The notes under the pieces were generated by a model. The model searched no databases. It saw nothing but the letters and a program-made list of their open reading frames with translations, and was not told the DNA's origin. Below, in pieces: positions 1-5,641 of a stretch of 6,044 nucleotides of DNA. The stretch's first letter is position 1. The number at the start of each line of letters is the position of its first letter. Made by a program: the position numbers and the translations under genes. Source of the stretch: Deltaproteobacteria bacterium CG07_land_8_20_14_0_80_60_11 (lineage in GTDB: Bacteria; Desulfobacterota; Desulfobaccia; Desulfobaccales; 0-14-0-80-60-11); NCBI GenBank assembly GCA_002779455.1, contig PEWM01000156.1, positions 1 through 6,044 of the forward strand. The letters run 5' to 3'.

Positions 1-24
1 CCATAACTCTGTAACAGATTTCCT

Positions 25-53
25 CCTCTCCCCCCGCTTTTGGAGGGGAGAGG
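25..53. repeat. C/G-rich intergenic hairpin repeat
   Basis: CCTCTCCCC at 25-33 pairs with GGGGAGAGG at 45-53 across an 11-nt loop, giving a 9-bp perfect stem. A purine-rich tail (tcggagtgaggggg) follows and ends in a five-T run at 70-74. It resembles the C-rich/G-rich palindromic repeats scattered between genes in many GC-rich genomes (recollection, not a search). It could act as a terminator for the gene upstream of the window, but the T run lies about 16 nt beyond the stem, so that role is weakly supported. No coding sequence overlaps it. Confidence 0.5.
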
Positions 54-105
54 GTCGGAGTGAGGGGGCTTTTTGCCATCACCTTATTTTTGAAATCAGG
101 TATTC

Positions 106-228
106 ATACCGAGTCGCAATCACAACGCGCGGCATTGTAGGGGCGCACCCGCGTGTGCGCCCTCAATTCAGGGCGGACACATGGGTCCGCCCCTACATAA
201 AAATTGCCGTTTGTCTGCGACTTGGTAT
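106..228. repeat. Nested imperfect inverted repeat enclosing a REP pair
   Basis: The ends ATACCGAGTCGCA (106-118) and TGCGACTTGGTAT (216-228) are reverse complements at 12 of 13 positions. Moving inward, both arms carry ACAA and GGCA blocks with small spacing differences, then the exact inverted 10-mers TGTAGGGGCG (136-145) and CGCCCCTACA (188-197). The whole 123-bp block therefore looks like one palindromic, MITE-like or BIME-like unit rather than two chance hairpins. It carries no gene. With the hairpin at 25-53 it accounts for most of the roughly 300-bp noncoding stretch before murG. Confidence 0.55.
137..196. repeat. Head-to-head REP-like doublet (GTAG/CTAC feet)
   Basis: GTAG at 137-140 is followed by a hairpin with arms GGGCGCAC (141-148) and GTGCGCCC (155-162). 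After an 8-nt spacer, a second hairpin has arms GGGCGGAC (171-178) and GTCCGCCC (185-192) and ends in CTAC at 193-196. A GTAG foot beside a GC-rich imperfect palindrome, in inverted pairs, is the known layout of REP/BIME elements mobilised by RAYT transposases. The stems differ in sequence from the REPs around the RAYT gene at 1401-2050, so this is a different REP class. An ATG at 181 lies in the second hairpin loop and should not be taken as the start of murG. Confidence 0.7.
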
Positions 229-296
229 CAGGTTGGGGCAAGCGGCCATTCGCCTTGGCCCATGGGGGGGGCCGATGGCCATCGGGGGCGGAGGAT

Positions 297-301
297 GAGG
301 G
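297..301 (+). promoter_or_regulatory. Shine-Dalgarno of murG
   Basis: GAGGG at 297-301 stands 5 nt before the ATG at 307. The other in-frame ATG at 295 has GGAGG directly abutting it with no spacer, which is too close for normal ribosome binding. This is why 307 is preferred as the start. Confidence 0.55.
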
Positions 302-306
302 ACCCT

Positions 307-1386
307 ATGGACCTCAGGGTGGTAATCGCCGCGGGTGGCACCGGCGGGCACCTGTTCCCCGGCATCGCCGTGGCCCGGGAGTTTTTGGTGCGCCACCAGG
401 CCGCGGTCACCTTCCTCACCACCCCCAAGCCGGTCACCACCCAGATCCTGGAGCGCTACGGCTTCGCCTGGGAGGCCGTCTCCTCCCGGGCCTTGAAGGG
501 CGAGGGCCTGCTGAGCCGCGGCCGCACCCTGATAGGGGTGCCGGGGGCCGTGCTCGCGGCCCGGACCCGGCTGAAAGCCCTCAACCCCCATCTGGTCCTG
601 GGTATGGGGGGGCATTCCGCCGGACCCGCAGGCGTGGCGGCCTGGCTTTTAGGAATTCCCCTGGCGCTCCACGAGCAGAACGCCATCCCCGGGGCCACCA
701 ACCGCTATCTGTCCCGGCTGGCCCAAAAAATCTTCGTGTCCTTTCCCGCCTGCGGTGATTTTTTCCCCCGCGGGCGCTCTCTCTGGACCGGGAACCCCAT
801 CCGGCCGGAATTTTTCGAGCCTGGCCCGCCCCGGGCCGCGTCGCCCTTTACGGTCATGATCACCGGCGGCAGCCAGGGGGCCCACGCCCTCAATATGGCG
901 GTGCTGGGGGGGGTGTCGTTGCTTAAGGGTTTCAAAGACCGCCTGGCCTTTCTCCACCTCACCGGCGAGGCCGACCGGGAGGCGGTGGCCGCAGGCTACC
1001 GGGAACACGGCTTTACCCATGAGGTGGCGGCCTTCAACCCGGAGGTGGCCGCCTGGATGCGCCGGGCGCACCTGTTGGTCTGCCGGGCCGGGGCCTCCAC
1101 CCTGGCGGAACTCGCCGCGGTGGGCCGGGCGGCGATTTTGGTGCCCTACCCCTTCGCGGCCAACAACCACCAGGAGTTCAATGCCCGGTTCCTGACCGCG
1201 GCCGGCGCCGCCGAGATAATCTTAAATAAAGATTTTACCGGCGAGGCTTTCGCTGGTAAGATAAACCAGTTTCTCACCGCACCCGAACATCTGTCGCACC
1301 TGGAAGCCGCCAGCCGCCAACTGGCCAAACCCGACGCGGCGAAAGAGATTGTAGAGGGGTGTGTGGCGTTGATCCGACCCGGCTAA
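307..1386 (+). CDS. murG: MurG, UDP-GlcNAc:lipid I N-acetylglucosaminyltransferase
   Basis: MurG transfers GlcNAc from UDP-GlcNAc to lipid I (undecaprenyl-PP-MurNAc-pentapeptide) to make lipid II, on the cytoplasmic face of the inner membrane. From the ATG at 307 the protein is 359 aa, the usual length. The N-terminal domain has the glycine loop GGTGGH (residues 10-15) and HEQNAIPG (from residue 122). The C-terminal GT-B domain has GNPIRP, GGSQGAH (187-193), CRAGAST (from 259) and the acceptor/UDP-site segment PYPFAANNHQEFNA (280-293). All signatures are intact. The frame stays open upstream to an ATG at 181, but that stretch is REP-derived and shows no MurG similarity. murG is normally followed closely by murC; here about 680 bp containing a transposase separate the two. 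Confidence 0.97.
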   Translation: MDLRVVIAAGGTGGHLFPGIAVAREFLVRHQAAVTFLTTPKPVTTQILERYGFAWEAVSSRALKGEGLLSRGRTLIGVPGAVLAARTRLKALNPHLVLGMGGHSAGPAGVAAWLLGIPLALHEQNAIPGATNRYLSRLAQKIFVSFPACGDFFPRGRSLWTGNPIRPEFFEPGPPRAASPFTVMITGGSQGAHALNMAVLGGVSLLKGFKDRLAFLHLTGEADREAVAAGYREHGFTHEVAAFNPEVAAWMRRAHLLVCRAGASTLAELAAVGRAAILVPYPFAANNHQEFNARFLTAAGAAEIILNKDFTGEAFAGKINQFLTAPEHLSHLEAASRQLAKPDAAKEIVEGCVALIRPG

Positions 1387-1400
1387 TTTTTGGATCATTC

Positions 1401-1423
1401 ATGTAGGGCGGGCACTGCCCGCC
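1401..1423 (+). repeat. REP copy 1 (forward)
   Basis: GTAG at 1403-1406 is followed by a near-perfect hairpin, GGCGGGC-ACT-GCCCGCC (1407-1423), with a 7-bp stem and 3-nt loop. It is identical to copy 2 through position 1425 and is the exact reverse complement of copy 3. It begins 14 nt after the murG stop. Confidence 0.85.
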
Positions 1424-1446
1424 GGCATTTACCTTGATATGCGAAC

Positions 1447-1476
1447 ATGCCTCGTTATAAAAGAGCAATAATGTAG
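1447..1476 (+). pseudogene. Vestigial RAYT start (eight codons) in the first repeat unit
   Basis: ATG at 1447 opens MPRYKRAI, then Met and TAG. It parallels the real transposase start MPRYIRAQ at 1517. The closing ATG-TAG is supplied by the foot of the next REP, so the copied reading frame is cut after eight matching codons exactly at the repeat junction. It is too short to be functional and is best read as the remnant of an earlier transposase copy or of a local duplication. Confidence 0.65.
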
Positions 1477-1493
1477 GGCGGGCACTGCCCGCC
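1471..1493 (+). repeat. REP copy 2 (forward), transposase-proximal
   Basis: GTAG lies at 1473-1476 with stem arms at 1477-1483 and 1487-1493 and loop ACT. The hairpin ends 23 nt before the RAYT ATG, so in the transcript it would sit in the transposase 5' leader. A hairpin there could dampen translation or let the enzyme bind its own leader; both are inference. Confidence 0.85.
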
Positions 1494-1516
1494 GGTATTT
1501 GCCTCGACATGACAAA

Positions 1517-2020
1517 ATGCCTCGTTATATAAGGGCGCAACAACCTGGAGGGACCTTCTTCTTTACGGTGGTGACGCATCGGCGCCGGAAACTTTTCTAC
1601 GAGATGAATAATCGAATGATCTTGAAAAAGGTTATTATGGAGGTGCAATCAACCTATCCGTTTAACATCGACGCCTGGGTATTATTGCCGGAACATCTCC
1701 ACTGTATATGGACGCTTCCTAAAGGAGACGCCGACTTTTCCAAACGCTGGGGGCTAATCAAAGTAAAATTTTCCAAGGAATTGAGCCATCCGGCCACACC
1801 GGTCTGGCAAAACCGTTTTTGGGAGCACCTTATCCGTGACGACCGGGATTTGCAAACGCACCTGGATTATATCCATTATAACCCGGTGAAACATGGGTTG
1901 GTCGAGAGTCCGGGAGATTGGCCTTCTTCCACATTTCACCGTTACGTGGAGGAAGGAGTATATCCGGCAAATTGGGGCGCAGGGGTATCTTTTCAATCGA
2001 CTGATAAATTTGGCGAATGA
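1517..2020 (+). CDS. REP-associated tyrosine transposase (RAYT, Y1/HUH family)
   Basis: This 167-aa protein belongs to the IS200/IS605-related RAYT group, which nicks single-stranded REP DNA through a tyrosine and moves or spreads REP elements. Visible signatures are the N-terminus MPRY...PGGTFFFTVVTHRRR, the DAWVLLPEHLHCIWTLP block carrying the metal-binding HxH pair (H60, H62), RWGLIK, VWQNRFWEHLIRD, and LDYIHYNPVKHGLV (residues 116-129), which carries the presumed catalytic tyrosine (Y118 or Y121). The start at 1517 is chosen because family members begin MPRY; a TTG at 1499 would add six REP-spacer residues. No Shine-Dalgarno is evident. The linker between RWGLIK and VWQ is short compared with the longer basic insert I recall in many relatives. 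No frameshift or stop is seen, so it may be active. Its lower GC content than the neighbours supports acquisition. Confidence 0.93.
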   Translation: MPRYIRAQQPGGTFFFTVVTHRRRKLFYEMNNRMILKKVIMEVQSTYPFNIDAWVLLPEHLHCIWTLPKGDADFSKRWGLIKVKFSKELSHPATPVWQNRFWEHLIRDDRDLQTHLDYIHYNPVKHGLVESPGDWPSSTFHRYVEEGVYPANWGAGVSFQSTDKFGE

Positions 2021-2027
2021 AAAAGAT

Positions 2028-2050
2028 GGCGGGCAGTGCCCGCCCTACAT
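2028..2050 (-). repeat. REP copy 3 (inverted), abutting murC
   Basis: This is the exact reverse complement of the copy at 1401-1423: stem arms 2028-2034 and 2038-2044, loop AGT, then CTAC at 2045-2048. It starts 7 nt after the RAYT stop and ends 19 nt before the preferred murC ATG. Its last bases supply an ATG at 2049-2051 that is in frame with murC. Confidence 0.85.
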
Positions 2051-2069
2051 GACTATTCAAAATAACATA

Positions 2070-3479
2070 ATGGAATTGAACAATAAAACCACCTACCACT
2101 TCATCGGGGTCGGCGGCATTGGCATGAGCGGCCTGGCGGAGCTGTTGGTGCGCCAGGGGTACCGGGTGAGCGGCTCGGATCTGGCCGAGGGCGACATCAC
2201 CCGGCGGCTGGCGGGCCTGGGGGTGCGCGTCCACCTGGGGCACCGGGCCGAGCACTTGGGGGACGCCGACGTCGTGGTCCACTCCACCGCGGTCAAAGAG
2301 GACAACCCAGAGCTGGCTGCGGCCCGGGCCCGGGGGCTCAAAATCCTCCGCCGGGGGGAATTGTTAGCCGATCTTATGAAAAATCATACCCAGGTGGCGG
2401 TTACCGGCATGCACGGCAAGACCTCCACCACCGCCATGACCGCCGCGGTGCTCCGGGCCGGAAATCTCGACCCCACGGTGGTAGTGGGCTCGGTGTGGGA
2501 CGGGCTGGGGTCCAACGCCGTCTTGGGCCGGGGCGAGGTTTTCGTGGCCGAGTCGGACGAGTCCGACGGCTCCTTTGCGCTGCTCTCCCCCGAGATCACC
2601 ATCATCACCAACCTGGACAAAGAGCACCTGGACTACTACCGGGACCTGGCCCACGTACAAGAGATGTTTGCGGCGTATGTGCAGCGGCTGCCGAAGGGGG
2701 CCAGGGTCATCGCCTGCGCCGACGACCCGCACCTGGCCCCGGTTCTCGCCGACTGCCCCCATGAACTGATCACCTACAGCCTGAACTCGCAAACCGCGGA
2801 GTTTTTCGCCACCGACCTGACGCCCCAGGGGTTGGGGTACCGCTTCCGCCTGTGGCGCCGGGGGCAGCCCTTAGGGACCGTCACCCTGCCCCTGGCGGGG
2901 TCTCATTACGTTTTGAACGCCATGGCCGCCTGCGCCGTGGGGAGCCTCCTGGGCCTGGAGTTCCCGGCCTGGCAGCAAGGCCTCCGGGACCTGGGTCAGA
3001 TCCACCGCCGCTGCCAGCTCAAGGGCGAAGCCCGGGGCATCCTGGTGATGGATGATTACGGCCATCACCCCACGGAGATCCGCTCCACTCTGACCGGCCT
3101 GGCCCAGGCCTTTCCCCACCGCCGCTTAGTGGTGGCCTTCCAGCCCCACCGCTACAGCCGCACCCGGGCCCTGCTGCCGGAATTTTTTTCCGTGTTCGAT
3201 CAGGCCGAAATGGTCTTCATCACCGAGATCTACGGCGCCGGCGAGGATCGCTTAAATGGCGTCTCCGGCCGGTCCGTCTATGAGGGCGTCTGTCGCACCG
3301 GCCACCCCGGAGTCTATTTTATTGAAGAAAATGCCGAGAAGGCAGATTATATCCTCGATCACCTCAACGCCGGTGACCTAGTCCTCACCCTGGGGGCCGG
3401 GGATATCTGGAAGACTGGCGAAGAGCTGCTGGCCCGCCTGCAAAACCGGGCGGCGCCCCAGGAAGCGAGGCGCGCATGA
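2070..3479 (+). CDS. murC: MurC, UDP-N-acetylmuramate-L-alanine ligase
   Basis: MurC is the ATP-dependent cytoplasmic ligase that adds L-alanine to UDP-MurNAc, the first step of stem-peptide synthesis. From the ATG at 2070 it is 469 aa, normal for the family. The Rossmann-like N-domain has FIGVGGIGMSG (GVGG from residue 13). The central ATPase domain has the P-loop TGMHGKTSTT (112-121), ESDESDGSF (from 161) and NLDKEHLDYY (from 181). The C-domain has HRRCQLKGE, DDYGHHPTEI (328-337), FQPHRYSRTRAL (from 357), TEIYGAGED and LTLGAGDIWKTGEEL. DDYGHHPTE is characteristic of MurC among the Mur ligases. The frame is open upstream to about 1893, but that part overlaps the transposase and REP. Another start, ATG 2049 inside the REP, would add seven residues. 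Neither has a clear Shine-Dalgarno. The gene ends in a 4-bp ATGA overlap with ftsQ. Confidence 0.96.
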   Translation: MELNNKTTYHFIGVGGIGMSGLAELLVRQGYRVSGSDLAEGDITRRLAGLGVRVHLGHRAEHLGDADVVVHSTAVKEDNPELAAARARGLKILRRGELLADLMKNHTQVAVTGMHGKTSTTAMTAAVLRAGNLDPTVVVGSVWDGLGSNAVLGRGEVFVAESDESDGSFALLSPEITIITNLDKEHLDYYRDLAHVQEMFAAYVQRLPKGARVIACADDPHLAPVLADCPHELITYSLNSQTAEFFATDLTPQGLGYRFRLWRRGQPLGTVTLPLAGSHYVLNAMAACAVGSLLGLEFPAWQQGLRDLGQIHRRCQLKGEARGILVMDDYGHHPTEIRSTLTGLAQAFPHRRLVVAFQPHRYSRTRALLPEFFSVFDQAEMVFITEIYGAGEDRLNGVSGRSVYEGVCRTGHPGVYFIEENAEKADYILDHLNAGDLVLTLGAGDIWKTGEELLARLQNRAAPQEARRA

Positions 3480-4381
3480 AGAAAAAAATCGCACCGCGGC
3501 CCTCCCGCCTCGTCCCCCAGCGGCCGGTGCGCAAAACCCGGCTCCTCCCCCGGGGGCGCTCCCAGAACAGTTACCGCCGCAACCGTTTTAAGGGAGAATC
3601 CCGGAAAACCTGGCTCCGGGGCATGGCCTGGTGCTTGGGGTTATTGACCCTGGCCGGTCTCTGCCTGGGTTTGGTGGTGCTCTACCATCAACTCTTGACC
3701 TGTAACCTGTTTTGCATTAAAGATATCGACAATATCGAGATTGAGGGAGCCAGGCGTCTCTCCCGTACCCTCCTGCTGGAACAGTCCAAGCTGGTCCCTG
3801 GCGCCAGTCTCCTGGCCATCCGGCCGGGCCAGGTGGAGCGGGCCCTGATGGCCCACCCCTGGGTTGCCAAGGCCGAGGTGTCCAGAAAGTGGCCCAACAG
3901 CCTCCACCTCAAGGTTCAGGAACGGGACCCGGTGGCCCTGGTTCAGTTTGGCGAAGAGTTGTTGTATATGGATCGCCAGGGGATGATCTTCAAACCCCTG
4001 TCCCCGGGAGATCCCCATAATTTTCCCGTGATTACGGGTTTGACCGCGGAACAGTTCCGGCATCCGGCCGGGGACCTGACCGAGGTGGTAACCCAGGCCT
4101 TCCAACTGATGGACGTGCTGAAAACCACCCCGCCCCCGCTCAATCTGGAGAATATCTCCGAGATTCACGTTGACCTGGAGCGGGGATTCACCCTTTATGC
4201 CAACGGCGTGGGGGTCGCCCTGGACCTCGGTCTCCAGGAGTATTCGGAGAAATTGCAAAAATTTGCCCAATTGTGGCCCGTATTAGTGCAAAAGGGATTA
4301 TTGACCAAAGTTAACCGTATCAACCTCAACTATCCCCACCGGGTGCTGGTCACCCTGAAGGGGATGGAAGCAAACCCATAG
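3476..4381 (+). CDS. ftsQ: FtsQ, divisome POTRA-domain membrane protein
   Basis: FtsQ is a bitopic inner-membrane protein that joins the cytoplasmic Z ring to the periplasmic FtsB/FtsL and FtsW/FtsI septal synthesis complex. The 301-aa protein has a strongly basic cytoplasmic tail (residues 1-47, many Arg/Lys), one membrane segment (about 49-71), a POTRA domain (about 80-152: IEIEGARRLS...HPWVAKAEVSRKWPNSLHLKVQERDPVA) and a C-terminal FtsQ/DivIB beta domain (PVITGL, then residues to about 295). RKWPNSLHLKVQERDP is the strongest family signature. The start is fixed by the ATGA overlap with murC and by GAGG at 3467-3470, 5 nt upstream, implying translational coupling. murB and ddl, often between murC and ftsQ, are absent. 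Two cysteines (C76, C80) lie just outside the membrane. Confidence 0.93.
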   Translation: MKKKIAPRPSRLVPQRPVRKTRLLPRGRSQNSYRRNRFKGESRKTWLRGMAWCLGLLTLAGLCLGLVVLYHQLLTCNLFCIKDIDNIEIEGARRLSRTLLLEQSKLVPGASLLAIRPGQVERALMAHPWVAKAEVSRKWPNSLHLKVQERDPVALVQFGEELLYMDRQGMIFKPLSPGDPHNFPVITGLTAEQFRHPAGDLTEVVTQAFQLMDVLKTTPPPLNLENISEIHVDLERGFTLYANGVGVALDLGLQEYSEKLQKFAQLWPVLVQKGLLTKVNRINLNYPHRVLVTLKGMEANP

Positions 4382-4390
4382 GATAGAATC

Positions 4391-5641
4391 GTGCCTCAAG
4401 ACCTCATCGTCGGTTTGGACATCGGCACCACCAAGATTTGCGCCGTGGTGGGCGAAGTGCGGGACCAGCAGTTGGACATCGTGGGCCTGGGCTGTGCGCC
4501 CACCGCCGGAGGACTGCGCAAAGGAGTGGTGGTAAATATTGAAAACACCGTGAAGGCCATCCGTCGCGCCGTGGAAGAAGCCGAAACCATGGCCGGCTGC
4601 GAAATCCGCTCGGTTTACACCGGGGTCGGCGGCGGCCAGACCAAGGTCATCAACAGCCAGGGCATCATCGCCATCAAGGACCGTGAGGTGACCCCGGCGG
4701 ACATGGAGCGGGTCATCGAGACCGCCCGCACCGTGGCCATCCCCTCCGACCGGGAAGTCATCCACACCCTGGTCCAGGAATTCATGATCGACGGCCAGGA
4801 TGGCATCAAGGACCCGGTGGGCATCTACGGGGTACGCCTGGAGTGCAAGGTCCACATCGTTACCGGGGCCGTGACCTCCCTCAACAATATCATCAAGTGC
4901 GCCAACCGGGCCGGCCTGGAAGTGAACGGCGTCGCCCTCCAGAGCCTGGCCGCCGGGGAAGCGGTCCTCACCGACGAGGAGAAGGAACTGGGCGTGGCCC
5001 TCGTCGACTTCGGCGGCGGCGTCACGAACCTGGCCATCTTTGCCGAAAACGCCCTCCGGCACAACTTCGTCCTGCCGGTGGGCGGCAACAACCTGACCAA
5101 CGACATCGCCGTGGGGTTGCCCACCTCCCTGACCAATGCCGAAGAACTCAAGAAACATTACGGCGCCTGTCTCAATGCCCTGACGGACCCGGATGAACTC
5201 ATCGAGGTGGCGGGCCTCACCGGCCGGGAGACCCAGACCATGCCCCGCGGCCGCCTGGCGGAGATCATCCACATGCGGGTGGCGGAAATTTTGAATCTGA
5301 TCGGCAAAGAGGTCCAACGGGCCCGGTTCAGCCATCCCCTCCACTCCGGGGCGGTGCTGGTGGGCGGCACGTCCCTGGTGGACGGTCTGGCGGAGTTGGC
5401 CGGCGAAACCTTTAACATGCACACCCGTATCGGCTATCCCATGGGGGTCAGCGGCCTCATCGACGTGATCCACGACCCGTCCTACGCCACCGGGGTGGGA
5501 CTGGCCCTGTACGGTTTCCGGGGTCAACAAAAAACCCCGCGCCGGGACGACCGCTGGCCCGGCAGCAACCGCGGTTACGGGCGCTCCTCCGGCGGCGGCT
5601 TCTTGTCCAAACTCAAAAAATGGTTCCGCGAAGTGGTATGA
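4391..5641 (+). CDS. ftsA: FtsA, actin-like Z-ring membrane anchor
   Basis: FtsA is an actin/Hsp70-fold ATPase that binds the FtsZ C-terminal tail, tethers the Z ring to the inner membrane and recruits later division proteins. The 416-aa protein has the phosphate-1 motif VGLDIGTTK (residues 7-15), an SHS2/1C domain region (about 80-165) rather than a second actin 1B domain, phosphate-2 VDFGGGVTNLAIF (from 205), and the adenosine motif VGGTSLVDGL (from 324). An Arg/Gly-rich linker follows (about 377-403), ending in the amphipathic membrane-targeting helix FLSKLKKWFREVV. Translation starts at GTG 4391, with AGGA at 4380-4383 overlapping the ftsQ stop, 7 nt upstream. The 9-nt gap to ftsQ suggests one operon. 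A long reading frame on the opposite strand is a high-GC shadow. Confidence 0.97.
   Translation: MPQDLIVGLDIGTTKICAVVGEVRDQQLDIVGLGCAPTAGGLRKGVVVNIENTVKAIRRAVEEAETMAGCEIRSVYTGVGGGQTKVINSQGIIAIKDREVTPADMERVIETARTVAIPSDREVIHTLVQEFMIDGQDGIKDPVGIYGVRLECKVHIVTGAVTSLNNIIKCANRAGLEVNGVALQSLAAGEAVLTDEEKELGVALVDFGGGVTNLAIFAENALRHNFVLPVGGNNLTNDIAVGLPTSLTNAEELKKHYGACLNALTDPDELIEVAGLTGRETQTMPRGRLAEIIHMRVAEILNLIGKEVQRARFSHPLHSGAVLVGGTSLVDGLAELAGETFNMHTRIGYPMGVSGLIDVIHDPSYATGVGLALYGFRGQQKTPRRDDRWPGSNRGYGRSSGGGFLSKLKKWFREVV

Larger units (their letters stand above)
1401..1540 (+). repeat. 70-bp tandem duplication spanning REP and transposase 5' end
   Basis: Units 1401-1470 and 1471-1540 align without gaps with 12 mismatches (58 of 70 identical). 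The first 25 positions, the REP, are identical. Each unit then carries a variable spacer and an ATGCCTCGTTAT block, the first four codons of the RAYT gene. Only the second unit runs on into a complete transposase. The REP part is conserved while the rest has diverged, suggesting an old duplication whose REP is kept similar by function or gene conversion (inference). Confidence 0.85.
1401..2050 (+). mobile_element. REP-RAYT unit (REPtron-like) inserted between murG and murC
   Basis: The unit consists of two forward REP hairpins (1401-1423, 1471-1493), a RAYT transposase gene (1517-2020), and one REP in exact reverse complement (2028-2050). Outer arms 1399-1423 and 2028-2052 match over 25 nt. 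RAYT genes flanked by inverted GTAG-footed REPs are a known arrangement, in which the transposase is a single-strand HUH enzyme acting on REP hairpins. Hand counts on sample lines give about 43% GC inside the transposase (1621-1680) against about 77% in murC (2701-2760), which supports foreign or relaxed origin. If the unit were removed, murG and murC would lie about 40 bp apart, typical of this operon. No convincing target duplication is seen, as expected for this enzyme class. Confidence 0.8.

Noticed and set aside
25..75. Strong intrinsic terminator
   Set aside because: The T run is separated from the stem by about 16 nt of purine-rich sequence.
90..118. Possible promoter with TTGAAA at 90-95
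   Set aside because: No acceptable -10 hexamer at 16-18 nt spacing; TATTCA at 101-106 is too close.
181..306. N-terminal extension of murG from ATG 181
   Set aside because: The ATG lies in a REP hairpin loop, the added 42 residues have no MurG character, and a start with a spaced Shine-Dalgarno exists at 307.
204..758. Second + frame overlapping murG
   Set aside because: Low-complexity Gly/Arg/Pro-rich translation inside a clear murG; frame shadow.
1499..1516. TTG start for the transposase
   Set aside because: It adds only repeat-spacer residues; family members begin at MPRY, which is the ATG at 1517.
1401..1540. CRISPR-like array
   Set aside because: Only two units, the repeat itself is a REP palindrome, the spacers are homologous to each other, and there are no cas genes.
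1397..2059. ATTCA on both sides of the REP-RAYT unit as a target-site duplication
   Set aside because: Five A/T-rich bases are likely by chance, they sit at different distances from the unit ends, and HUH Y1 transposases do not make target duplications.
1893..2069. Upstream extension of murC
   Set aside because: It overlaps the transposase in another frame and reads through the REP; MurC family similarity begins after 2070.
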